Origin: Branchiostoma floridae
Taxonomy: Eukaryota; Chordata; Leptocardii; Amphioxiformes; Branchiostomatidae
Assembly: GCF_000003815.2 (NCBI RefSeq)
Contig: NC_049980.1
Location: 13,471,570-13,531,569 of the forward strand
Length of the DNA: 60,000 bases
Direction: 5' to 3'
How positions within the stretch are numbered: the first letter of the stretch is position 1; each line of letters opens with the position of its first letter. The position numbers and the translations under genes were made by a program. This document shows, one piece after another, positions 43,729 through 54,882 of the stretch. The notes under the pieces are model-generated. The model had not been told where the DNA came from. It made no database searches and saw only the letters and a program-made list of their open reading frames with translations.

Positions 43729-46700
43729 GGAAAGGTAATATTAGGCTGCTTTATTGGAAACAACTGTAAGCGATTAGGGTAAGATGTAAAATCATAGATG
43801 ATGAATAAGGTTTTATTGAAAATTTTTGCACATAGTGTAAATTGCAGTGAACAAAATAAATACTGACATTAACGTACTTACAAGAAATGATTGAACGTGG
43901 GCTGACTACAAGTCAATAATCTAAATTCAAACATACTAAAAATAAGTGGTTGACTATACATAAAGTATATGGAATAGGGTTCTATACCTACATTACCATT
44001 GTGGGGTTTGAATTCCTCTCAGAAAAAAAAAGTTAAAAATGAAATGATTCGATGATGGCAGTAGGAAGACTATATTTTGCGTTTTTTAAATAATGAAAAG
44101 CTTGGAGTGATTTTGGACACTCTCTCGAATATTCTTTCTTGGCATCGATTCAGAGACATTCACAAAAGAAATATGTTTCATTTTCCACTGCGTTCTTTGT
44201 GCACTGCTTACAAATTCTCTCATGAACTATAGAATAGTAGCTCAACATGGCTCCCTAAATCAGTAAATTCCTGTCAGTCAAAGCGTAATTACAAACGAAG
44301 TACAATCGTAGGACGTATTTTATGACATACAGCTGATATTCTAAGGCAGCTAAGACTTGTCAAGACATTTTATTATAAATGTATCGTCCAAGTGAAATTT
44401 ACACTGCAACTAACAAATGGTTTCAAAGATAACCTTTTCTCAGTGGAAAATAAAAAAAAATGTTGGTCTAAAAATTGACTTAAAACCTCAATAAAATCAT
44501 TTTAAAGACATATATGGAAACTAGAAAGGCCGACATTTGCTTGGGTGCAAATACAGCATATTTCAGCCATACCCATTCCCACGCAACATTGGACTGTTCC
44601 AAGTCACCCCTGCGCAAAAATGCAATATTTTAACTATAAGTTATCCCCAAAAGAGAACTAATATTGTGAATTGATTTCAGGTCAAAACAGAGCTTGCCCA
44701 ATATGAACCGGGCCCATATGGAAGAATATAATCTTCCACAGGAGCGCCTATACTGATTGGCTTTTAGAATTGCGGCAGCTCCTATTTTTCCGAGAGTGAA
44801 AAAAAACCGCATCTTCCATTCAGAAGATTTTCATCATGAAATTACATGACGCCATTCAACAATTTCCACTTCGATAACTAGGTCTAAGTACCGTCATAAT
44901 CTCCTTGTGATGTGGGTACATTTATTATTGCATTGCTTTTTTTTAATCAAGTAGGGCATACGTTTTAATAATTGTCAAGCAGGTGCAGGTGTTGTGTAGT
45001 AGGAGTGTGTTGTTGTTGTTGTTTTTTTCAAGCTAAAAACTTCAATCTTCTTCTTGTTTTGTATGAGCCATTACGTAAACGGAGACGTCTCGAATTTTTA
45101 CAAGAATTTTACCACCCTGTCGCTTCATTTCTTTTCTGAAAAATCCAAGGACCAACAAGTTAACTTGATTTGGCTTAATCTATATATTTCATTTTCCTTC
45201 GAATTCTTTGTTAAGTATATGTCCTGTATACCACTGTTAAATTGTTTTACTTTGTATGCAATCAGCCATCGGACGTAATCTTGTCTGAGTGTTGTAATTT
45301 CCTGCTCGTAGCGTGCGAGACCTGGAGGATAGGAGTTTCTACCTTGTTCGGGGGTTTCTTTTTGGAGGTCAGTGGTGATACTCTGGTACTAAGAGTGTTT
45401 TATTGGGCTCAAACTCTGGCAGTTTAAAGTTACTTACACTTTGAATGTACAAAGTTTACGTCAAAAAAGAACAACAACAACACTAACGTTAGAAGTACCT
45501 ACATTTGTTTGGGAAAAAATACATGCATTCTCGCCACTGTCAAACTTACGTATCAAAACTAAACGCAAACTGTCCAATTTTCCCGCGTTTTCTGCCAAGT
45601 AACATTTTCTCGATTGTCTCAACTAACCCCCAAAGTCAAATCTGCCAAAAATGATTGATAGTGCCATGCGGAATGTTGGTAAATTCATCGACACAGACTT
45701 GTATTCTGACTTGTATTCTGACGTTCAATGCACGCGTACCGTCCGCTACCGCTCAAACGACACTGTCTGAACTCCAAATCCTCGCAAACTACAATTTCAA
45801 ACCGGGCACAGGGTAACATATGGCCACTATAAGGCTGTAATATGCATCTGTTTGTGTATATACGGGATTGCAAGGCCCCGCTTATGAATATTAACTAGCA
45901 TTCGCCTTTCTCGTCGCTGATTGGCTGGCGTCCATAAAGTAATTAACTCTCGCTCTCCCCAGACCGCTGGCACCTGGCACCTGTGGGCTCTGGGGTCACG
46001 GGAGTTCACGGGAGAAGGCCGAAAGAAAACAAATTTCCCCTCAGAAAAGTGCAGAAATTAATAATTTAGAATTGGTTCATGCCAAAAATTTTACTTGGAT
46101 CATTTTACCAACTATCTAATGCCTATCTACACCAAATTTAAGGTCATTCCATTGTAATTCAATGGTACAGGGGGCCAAAATATACCGTTGTGGTCAAAAC
46201 GTGACCTTTAAACTTCAATAAAATCATTTTACAGGCAGATATGAAAAAAACGAGAAAAAAGCACCTTGGTATTGACCCACTCTACTCTTGTGCCAAATTT
46301 CAGGTCATTCGGTCCCGGAACGACGGAGATGATTTGAAGATTTGACAGGAGAAAGAAAGAAAGAAAGAAACATTACGAATACAATATATTTCACCATACC
46401 ATATATGGTATGGCTGAAATATAATAATGATAAAACGCGTCCACTTTACCCATGTGCCAAATTCTAACCAGGTCATTTGGCCAAAAAAAATGACTGAGAT
46501 GATTTGATTTGAAAATGTGGCAGGGGAAGGAGGAGAAACATCAGGAGAGGCAAAATATTTCAACCCATACCGGTGGGATAACACCATATCACAGAGGAAG
46601 CGGGGTGTTGTCCCATTTCAGTAAATTTGACGATACTATGGAAATTACACAGGAGGTCCAAATTTTGCCATTTGTTATCATAATTGTCTTCGCGTACGGC

Positions 46701-48119
46701 AGTTTTTTTCCAGTGTGTAACAGTGTTTGGACGTTTGATGTCTCATGTCTCCTTGCTCATTCATCTAAATGCAGTAGCGTGGCATTATGGGAGCGAAAGA
46801 TTGTGTTATTTACGGAGACTGGTAGGGTGTAAAGGTCAACTTGGAGGTCACAAAAGTTCCCCCAGGCCGACAGGAAGTGGTAAAACTAGGCTTTATACTG
46901 GTCAATGGGCCCAATGGAGAGGCACTAGGCTAATCGTTCGGATAGATATTGTTTTGGTGTATCTCGATATTTTGTATGACAAATAAAGTAGTAAGATTTA
47001 CCGTAGAGTGCCAGGAAGTGATCTAAAGACACGGATAATGTCAATCAAAACCTTACGATAATAAACAAAACATACAGGCACGACGTTTTATCAGCTGATG
47101 AATAAAACGCGTAGAAAATGTAATACACGGTGTTGAATATTTCAGCGGCTGACGTGGGTACATGTATATGTCGAATGGCAATAAAAGCGAAGAATCCGCA
47201 TGCATTGCCAACTCTATGAAGAATTTCATACAAAATTTACTCCCATTAAGGTTGGTATTTGGATCGGAGTATATGTCTGTGTATCAATCAAACCTGATAC
47301 AACTAGTCTCTGCCAGACTGACTATGCTGGTCATTATAGAGATAGGGAGAAAAATTGACAAGATTTCCCCTTTTCTCCCAAATCCTAAGACACCTGTACC
47401 CCCGTAGGAAGGTCTGGTTTAGGCTAGCTAGCTAGCAAGCGCGTCCCAGACCATATTTGTCCGTTACGAGGTTGGTTTGCTCCAGCATATATTCCCGAAG
47501 GAAAAAAAAAAACAGTACAGCGTCATTAAAAGATAACGTGATGTCATGTATAACAGATGGATTTTGATTTTATTGGAATTGTAAGAAAGCACAGTGCTTG
47601 TGCCCGTGGGTAAAATTGTGCAATGCACAACACTGAAGACACCTGTTGATCTGGGGATGTGTTTGTCATATATGAGTTGTATACGTAGTAATCAGATATG
47701 AAATATCAAAATAATAGTTTAATTCATACCCATATGTATGCGTTTTCAAGTACGGCGTATGCTGTTGTTGACTGGTTAGGTCTGATGATGATGATGATAA
47801 TAATAATGATGATGATGTTGTTGTTGTTGATGATGGTGATAAAATTAATCATGATTTAGATTATTTGTCAAATGTGAGTAAATCTGGTATCAAAGATGTT
47901 TAATTTTACTTATGAGTATACATTTTGGAGTATGATGTGCTTTAATGTTAACTAAAAAAAGCAGTTAATTACTTATAAGCAACTGGATATGATAATGGAA
48001 ACGGTCAGGTATTTCAGATAGCATCCACAGATGGGACAGGGTAATAGATAGTGGATGCTACCTTAAACATCTGACTGTTCCAAAATCATATCTAGTATGT
48101 ATCATATATGGCGCACTTT

Positions 48120-48192
48120 ATTACCTGGATGTCTAACCTGCACCTTATTGCCTGGATGTCTAACCTGCACCTTATTACCCGGATGTCTAATC
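48120..48192. repeat. 27-bp tandem repeat, about 2.7 copies
   Basis: The unit attacctggatgtctaacct followed by gcacctt is repeated twice almost perfectly, then a truncated third copy ends gtctaatctt. Confidence 0.8.
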
Positions 48193-49888
48193 TTCAGCGA
48201 CGTTTAATTGTCACTGTTACCTTTTATGATTAGAGTAATGCTTTAATCTTTACCAAGGTACATGCGTTGTATCATGTTGTTGACTGGTCAGGTCTGATAA
48301 TGATGATGAAAATGATGATAAGCATGATGGTAATGATAATGATTATGTTGCAACGTTGATGAACATGATGGTAATGAACTGTGTTGACATTTTTGTGGCA
48401 GTATGGTTGAATGCAGTCTATCTGTCCTGTGCTTATATAATCAGATTATGATTATAATCACTGATCTTGACGTGATTCTATTGCGGATTTCGAAGTAGTT
48501 TGTCAAATGTGACTTATGTCAACCTGGTATTAGACATAGCTATAATTGAAACGCAAATGAGTATGGATTTCGGAGTATGGTATGATTTAATATTAGCTCA
48601 TTTTCTGTTGTTAAGTCTTCAAGTCTGTCAGAGGAAGTATTCTTTCTAACAGCTTGAAATGATAAGGAGAATGTTGCTTCTTTTGAACTTATACTTTGGT
48701 GGCGATATGGTTGAATGTAGTCTATACGATTTGTGTTTACATCAGCAGGAATTCAATATAACCAATTAATGTCAATATAGATTAGTGAAAAGTACGACTT
48801 TGGTGCCATTGAGAGATTGACATTCACCCTGCCTTCTCGTCCGTCTCTTTGTGTAGTTCTACAGTAACTAAGTTATAAATAGTTGTGATTCTGATTTATA
48901 TGCAGTTGTGATGAGGGCCGAGTCAAAGCACTTCTTGCCTGGCAGGTATAGGAAACGTGGAAAATACCAGACATACATCCACTGCGCAACTCTTTGTTTC
49001 CTTTTTTCATTCATTAATAACGTTGCTTTGAAGTAACGAGATTCTATGATAAAACCATTTAGGAATTTCATAATAAAAACAAATTTGGGCCAAATCTGGC
49101 AGTATAAATGCGCCATTCTAGTAGTGTAGGTACGGGTAGGCATTAGACATATACCTACGGAACTCCAATCTTATATGGTATTAATAAGCATAAAAATGCT
49201 ATTTTGACTACAGTCATCCTGAACATGTCACAATATTCTCTGGTCATCAAATACATATATTCATAACATACATTACCGGTACCCATGCACCTATCTTTAG
49301 ACGTGATGGTTCTCCTTTTCAAAATGTCTGACACATTTCAGCAGGATATATATAAAAATAAGAAATTGGATGACATGAACGTCAGTAAAGCACTGTGCAT
49401 TATTCAAAACTATTCTATTGTATCTTTTTCCAGAATAAACTCTATTTTGTGGTTGTAGAGCTTGTGTCGACGTTGTCTCTTTAAAATGTATGTATAGCTC
49501 GTATTTATTTGTGCGCTTTACAGATTACAGGAGAACAGATACTGCTAGGATAATTATTCTCTTTGTTGGGTTGACAGGCAGACTGGTTGTGACGTGTGAA
49601 TGCATGTTAATTTCAATATACACAATCTGTTCATTAACGGCATCACAGTATCATATGCAATCGTAATTACTTGTTCATTTTATGAAACGTAATCAATGAA
49701 AAAACGAATCGTTTGCGAATGAGATCTCTTTAGCTTAAACTGAGCCCCTGATCATTAACACTAAGCGATAATTTCTCATAACCCGTCAAGTTTTGTAGAG
49801 ACTACTGCTCCTATGATAAGCACATTTAAAAACCTACCACAATTATGAAAAAGAGTTTAGGTTCTGTACTGTGAGTGACACAAAACCT

Positions 49889-50126
49889 TAAAAGGTGCAC
49901 TTTCACTGCACCTGAGTCTAGCTTGCGTCACTGCGCGGTAAATTCGAAATATACTTAGAGATGAAGAACGAATTTTCGTGCTTTTTGTGTATTTTGTCGT
50001 CTTCTAAGTCATACGTTACGTATTTTGCAATATCTGATTCATAAAAAAATCAGAAAAAAACAGTGATGCAGTGAACGAACCCCGCAGTGGCGCAAGCTTG
50101 ATGGAAGTGCGGTGAGAGAACCTTTA
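49889..50126. mobile_element. Short MITE, family M, copy 4
   Basis: It runs from taaaaggtgcactttcactg to gtgcggtgagagaaccttta. The arms cttgcgtcactgcg / cgcagtggcgcaag are inverted. The centre has 'tgtgtattttgtcgtcttct' in common with copies 2 and 5. Confidence 0.75.
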
Positions 50127-51472
50127 CAGCTGCATGCCTGGTCGTAAATGGTGCATTGTTAAATTGGTGCCCACAAAATATATCAGCTACGACCTTTCCA
50201 AAATAGCACCCACAGACCTAAGCAAGCTCTACGAGTCAAGATTAGGGGTCAGGGGGGGGGGGAGGGGCTTAGATGAATGATACATCTTTATTGAAAAGCA
50301 GTCGCGGTGTTTTGAAACCAGGAAAAACGGATACAACAAAAACTGATAGACAAGACAAAAAACGTTATTTACGCCAAGCACATTCATGTTGAGCCTGATA
50401 AAGAGGGGAGTTTGTACGGTCTTCTGCCGTATTATACTTACGGAGTCTCTTATGTGCAGAGAGGACAGAAGAGATTCGGGAGCTGTATTCGGCTGGATAC
50501 CAGGTTAAATTAATGCATGCGTTAATCCAGAAGTTCTGGATGGATGTTTATCTAATATATTTTCTATGGGGGTATGAGTCAAGAAATGAAGGACACACTT
50601 GGCTTTCTGTGGCAATAGAGCAGAACTTCTGATTCTTCATGTTCTGTAAACTCTATGTTTATGATATTTTGCTGAAAAATTGTTGTTCGGCTTGAGACGG
50701 AGTAGTTGTGCCCCCTAGGCTCCTTTGTCGGAATTGCAGCCAGCGTTTGTAAGCTGAGAGAGCATCACCCAATAAGAGGTTGATGAATTGGAATGCTGCA
50801 TATGCAAATTGATCAGCACGAATTGGAGCGGGCACAATCAGCATTTTTGTTAAAGATATGTAATTTTCCTTTTCAATAAAGAATGATCAATTCTTCTGTG
50901 TTGATCATAAAGAAACCAAATCAGGATCAAAGTTGGCTTCATGTTGTGTTTTTTAGAGTTCTTTTGTGTTTTTGGTTGATTGTCGGCTGGGTGAAGGTGG
51001 TAGACACACGTTCTGGTAGTTAATGAGAATGAGTCAGCAAAGATTTGTCTAAGGAGCTAGGGTGAGTCATTTAAGGGTTGGGAATTAGTTGTGAGTAAGT
51101 CGGCGGTGGTTTTAGCGTAGCTGGGAGTCAAACTTGACTGCTAATAAAACATTACATTACGTGCTCACACCATCAAACCATCAGGTAATTCATCCAAGAC
51201 CTCCAATGCACAGTTGAATGTTTGCAAATGTTCGAAATATTGTGGAGACGCAGCCGAGCTGGCCACAGTCATCCTTGCTCCCAACCATGGTCATGTTCTG
51301 CTAGCTGTGATTGGGGCTTTGGTGACCCTTTAGACTCAGTCAATGGAACAGTCCAGAATTACAAAACCCCAATCCCTTTTAAAGGTAGCCCCTACCCCGG
51401 GACTTCATCTTTTACATCCGGGGATTTCCTCTTTTACTCCCCGGACTTTCGAATTCGCTGGTACACTTGCGC

Positions 51473-51692
51473 TCTCACCACACTTGCGTCACGCTTGAGG
51501 GTTCGAAAGATACTCAACGAATTTCAGAGATAAAGGACGAATTTTCTTACATTTTGTGTATTTTGTCGTCTTCTAAGTCATTGTTTTTACGAATTACGCA
51601 ATATCTAAATTCTAAAAAAATCGGAGAAAATAACAAAACAATTATGACGCAGTGTACGAACCCCGCAGTGACGCAAGCTTGAGCGGTGAGAT
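51473..51692. mobile_element. Short MITE, family M, copy 5
   Basis: The left arm tctcaccacacttgcgtcac mirrors the right arm gtgacgcaagcttgagcggt-gaga. The centre 'tttcagagataaaggacgaa' is nearly identical to copy 1. Confidence 0.8.
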
Positions 51693-52370
51693 TGCACCTT
51701 ACTAATCGCGAGCTGAGACATTTTATGTCATATGCTAACTATCATTACTATATATTGGAGATTTAAACAGTTAGTGTAGTACATGAGCAAATATGTCGCT
51801 CACCCATCCCACGTTTGTATAGGCAAACTTATATGAAAACGATTGTATTTTGGTGTTCCTTTGACAGTTCTTTGCACATTCTTTACACTAGTATCAAAAG
51901 TTACAATTTGATTTAAATTTTTTTGGACGATAAGGATAAAATGCATTCCGTCCAGCAACTCGTATGGATTCCGCACAGTTCGTATGTTTTGGCGGGTAGT
52001 GGATCGAACGAATTCCGTTAATTTTGTATAAATACTTAGACACCCAAGTTACTATAGAGTGGCAATCTGACATTTTTATTGCTTTTCCGAGAAGTACATG
52101 TTGCTTAATTCGATCCAATGTTTGCTGTTGTCATACTAACATCGCCGGAAGCGACAGCCAGGCCCAGCACTAGCACGCGTGGTCGTGCGTGGCAATCTGA
52201 CATTTTAATGGCTATTTCCTAGATTATGCACACGTAGTTTGACGTGGTCCTTACGCAGACCAGTACCGGCCCATGTCACATATACCAAGCTCGGAACCGG
52301 TTACTTCTCTTATTCGTCCACAAGACGCACAGACCACACTTAACGAAGTACCACGTATTTATGCAGTGAA

Positions 52371-54882
52371 ATGTCTCTGAAAAAGGCGATTCTTTCCGCA
52401 TTAGTCATCATCACTATAGCGCAGAGTTGTACTTCTGGGCTGGTGCTGACTGGGGTAAGCTATCCTCAATTTTGTACCTTCTAGCAACTTGTAAAATAAT
52501 GGTTTCTACGGTGCACTTACTTTTAGACTAAATACTTTGTGTGACATATTTGAAAGCACCTTTTAATCATCACCTTACTTGTATTACATGTCTGTTCATT
52601 CTTAGAAGCGTAGAGGGCAGTACTTTTTCAGACAGTTTATCGTTTGTCTATAGAATGTACTAATGTTTGTTACCATATGTTTTACGAAGGTAGCTCTGTG
52701 GTTGGTCTTGCGGTTAGGGTTTTTGACTATATAATCTAAATGTTCTGGATTTGAATAAGTAGCAGGCCATAATATTGCACCCATGGAAAGGGCATGTTTC
52801 CACAGTAGACTCAGGTAAAATGAGTGCTTAGCTTCGATTAGGGAGGCTATCTTGGATTGGCCAGACGTCGAGCACCCGCCAGATTTACTAAGAAGAGTAG
52901 GAGTCCTTTACTGTGTGAGTGGATCGAATCTTACTGTCCTCAGTGTCTTGCACAACTTGTGAATAATGTATAAAACTGGTGTACTATGACTTAAGACAAA
53001 AGACTCCACCTAGCTGTATTGAAATACAACTTAGTTGTATTTCATGACTCGGTGTATTCTTAAGGAGTATAGAGGACGGTACCCTTTCAAACAACTCATA
53101 GTTTGTCTATAGATGTACATCTGTTTGTAACCATATGTTTAAAAAGGTAGCATTGCGGTTGGTCTTGTGGTTAGGGTTAATGACTATATAATCTAAATGT
53201 TTTGGATTTGATTAAGTACTCGTAGCAGGCCATCATATTTCCACAGTACACTCAGGTAAAATGAGTGCTTAGCTTCGGTTAGGGAGGCTCCCTTGGATGG
53301 GCCATACGTTGAGCACCCGCCAGATATACTAAAAAGAGTAGGGGCCCCCTACTGTGTGAGTGGATCAAATCTTACAGTCCTGTCTTCCGGTCTCACTAAA
53401 TACCGAAAACAACCCAAAACAACCCAAAACAACCCAAAACAACCCAAAACAACCCAAAACAACCCAAAACAACTTGAAATATACCGAAAGCAACCGAAAA
53501 CAACTCGGTAAATACCGAAAACAACTCGAAGCCACCTAAAAAATGTCAAACCAATCATGAACAACCTATCAGAACCCGAAAAAAGCCGGAAAACAACTCG
53601 TAAACAACAACAATGTCTATTTTATCTTCATCTACTGGTTACTCTCCCTTGAATTATTTTCTCCACGGCCGAGGGAGAGAATGGAGTGATTCTGAAGGAA
53701 GGATTCTTTCAGCAAAGGGGATGTAGCCGGTGAAAACACATTTGCATCGATCACACGCTGTTTTATGGTGTAAAGCAAAATCCATATTTTGATCACTTAA
53801 TTGTTTAATTTGGGGCCTCTGTGGTAATACACGTTTGCGGTTTTTCTGTTTAAATCGATTTGTTATGGCAGCGGAAATGCGTTATAATTGAGCAAGAAAT
53901 ATACTAGATTGTTTTGGTTGCTAGAAAAAAAAGGTAGTACACATTAGCTAAATAGGCAGCAGAATTTCCCAGCAGTAATTAATAAGCAAACCTATTTTCC
54001 AAGCAGAGATTTCGTCGGGGGATAGCAGTGACTGCTATTTCTTGTTGTGGCCAATACTACAACCCCTCCCCTACTGTTACCTCTGCTTGGAGTTACACAA
54101 TAGATGCCAAGTAATATAGATATCCATTGATGAGTTTGCGAGTTGACCAAGCAGTCCCCGTTTATAACGTACAGGGTCCGTGAATCTGAATGCGAACATT
54201 ACTATATTCGAACAGGCAAATGAGATCGTTGACTTTATTATTACTAACATTGTATTAATAACAGGGGTCGTCAAACAAATAAATCCATCGTAGCCTAACT
54301 CCTGTCCAAAATAAAGTCAAAATTATTAAATAATAGCCCATTGAAATTATTGTCTGTTTTTTATGGTTATGTCGAGTTGTTTTCGGTATTTAGTGAAAGT
54401 TGTTTTCGGTTGTTTTCGGTAATTAGTGAAAGTTGTTTTCGGTTGTTTTCGGTATTTAGTGAAAGTTGTTTTCGGTTGTTTTCGGTTGTTTTCGGTATCT
54501 AGTGAGACCCCTGTCTTCCACAACTTTTGATTAATGTACACAACTGGTGTCCGACAGTATTACGCCATAAGGCAAACATATCCACCTGTATTGTCAATAA
54601 CAAAACCTCAATTGTGTCTATCTTGATCAGGTTTGTACTGGAGACTCGATTTGCCGAGGTGAGTGGGGGCAAAACTACTGCTGTGCTTTGTGGAACCAGG
54701 GATCTGCCATGACGGTCTGCAAGCCTCTGGGTGCGGCGGGAGAGCCGTGCCATCTGGCGTCGAACCGGACACCGTTCCCGACCGAGAACAGGCGGCGGTT
54801 CTGGCGATGTCCCTGCCGAACCGGCTTACGCTGTACACGGTCCAGCTCAGACAGTCAAGTTGGAGTCTGCCGTGGTACGTAA
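52371..54882 (+). CDS. PROK-like: Prokineticin-like secreted protein
   Basis: Two exons, 52371-52454 and 54631-54882 (TAA), joined in phase 0, give 111 residues. Exon 1 encodes a signal peptide (MSLKKAILSALVIITIAQSC) and ends with LVLTG. Exon 2 starts with the first cysteine (VCTGDSIC). The ten cysteines follow the prokineticin pattern: C-x5-C, then NYCCALWNQGSAMTVCKPLG, then GEPCH, then an Arg-rich loop (NRRRFWRCPC), GLRC and GVC. LVLTG-VC aligns with the vertebrate AVITG-AC, the N-terminus required for receptor activation, and the intron falls just after it, as I recall for vertebrate PROK genes. The colipase-like fold is expected. Whether it activates a PROKR-type receptor is not known from sequence. 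A cryptic donor (gtacgtaag) overlaps the stop, so an alternative extra exon cannot be excluded. Confidence 0.9.
52604..52965. repeat. Tandem duplication in the prokineticin-like intron, copy 1
   Basis: It shares long blocks with copy 2 about 455 bp downstream: 'gactatataatctaaatgtt', 'actcaggtaaaatgagtgct', 'gagcacccgccagat' and 'ctactgtgtgagtggatc'. Within each copy is a degenerate tRNA-like stretch (ggtcttgcggttaggg ... ggatttgaat), suggesting a SINE origin. Confidence 0.85.
53061..53388. repeat. Tandem duplication in the prokineticin-like intron, copy 2 (left part)
   Basis: It matches copy 1 with scattered substitutions and a deletion around the 'gcacccatggaaagg' of copy 1. It is cut by the transposon at 53389 and resumes at 54510 ('cctgtcttccacaacttttg' versus 'agtgtcttgcacaacttgtg' in copy 1). 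Confidence 0.85.
53389..54509. mobile_element. Non-autonomous DNA transposon with 10-bp target duplication and tandem-repeat arms
   Basis: The ends ggtctcactaaataccgaaa-acaac and the inverted gttgttttcggtatctagtg-agacc match in 24 of 25 positions. The perfect decamer cctgtcttcc flanks both sides (53379-53388 and 54510-54519). The left arm contains about six copies of AAAACAACCC. The right arm repeats gttgttttcggtatttagtg-aaa. No transposase. The 9-11 bp duplication with long arms suggests a Mutator-like element (inference). Confidence 0.85.

Larger units (their letters stand above)
43630..52370. other. Long intergenic region, no convincing gene
   Basis: Low-complexity and repeat-derived sequence. 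At 44480-44530 and 46210-46240 the phrase 'tcaataaaatcatttta' recurs in related repeats, and at 46290-46420 there is a tail with (gaaa)n and the palindrome accatatatggt. At 47790-47845 there is gatgat/gttgtt simple sequence. Two related stretches (about 47760-47960 and 48275-48590) share 'gttgttgactggttaggtct' and 'agtatgatgtgctttaatgt', a decayed tandem duplication. At 45690-46020 a GC-richer stretch holds no recognisable exon. Confidence 0.55.

Noticed and set aside
46300-46590. 95-codon minus-strand frame
   Set aside because: It lies across a (gaaa)n tail and the accatatatggt palindrome of a dispersed repeat.
53393-53475. Regular short repeats resembling a CRISPR array or telomere
   Set aside because: AAAACAACCC copies are contiguous with no spacers and lie within the arm of a transposon bounded by a target duplication; not CRISPR, and not the TTAGGG telomere.
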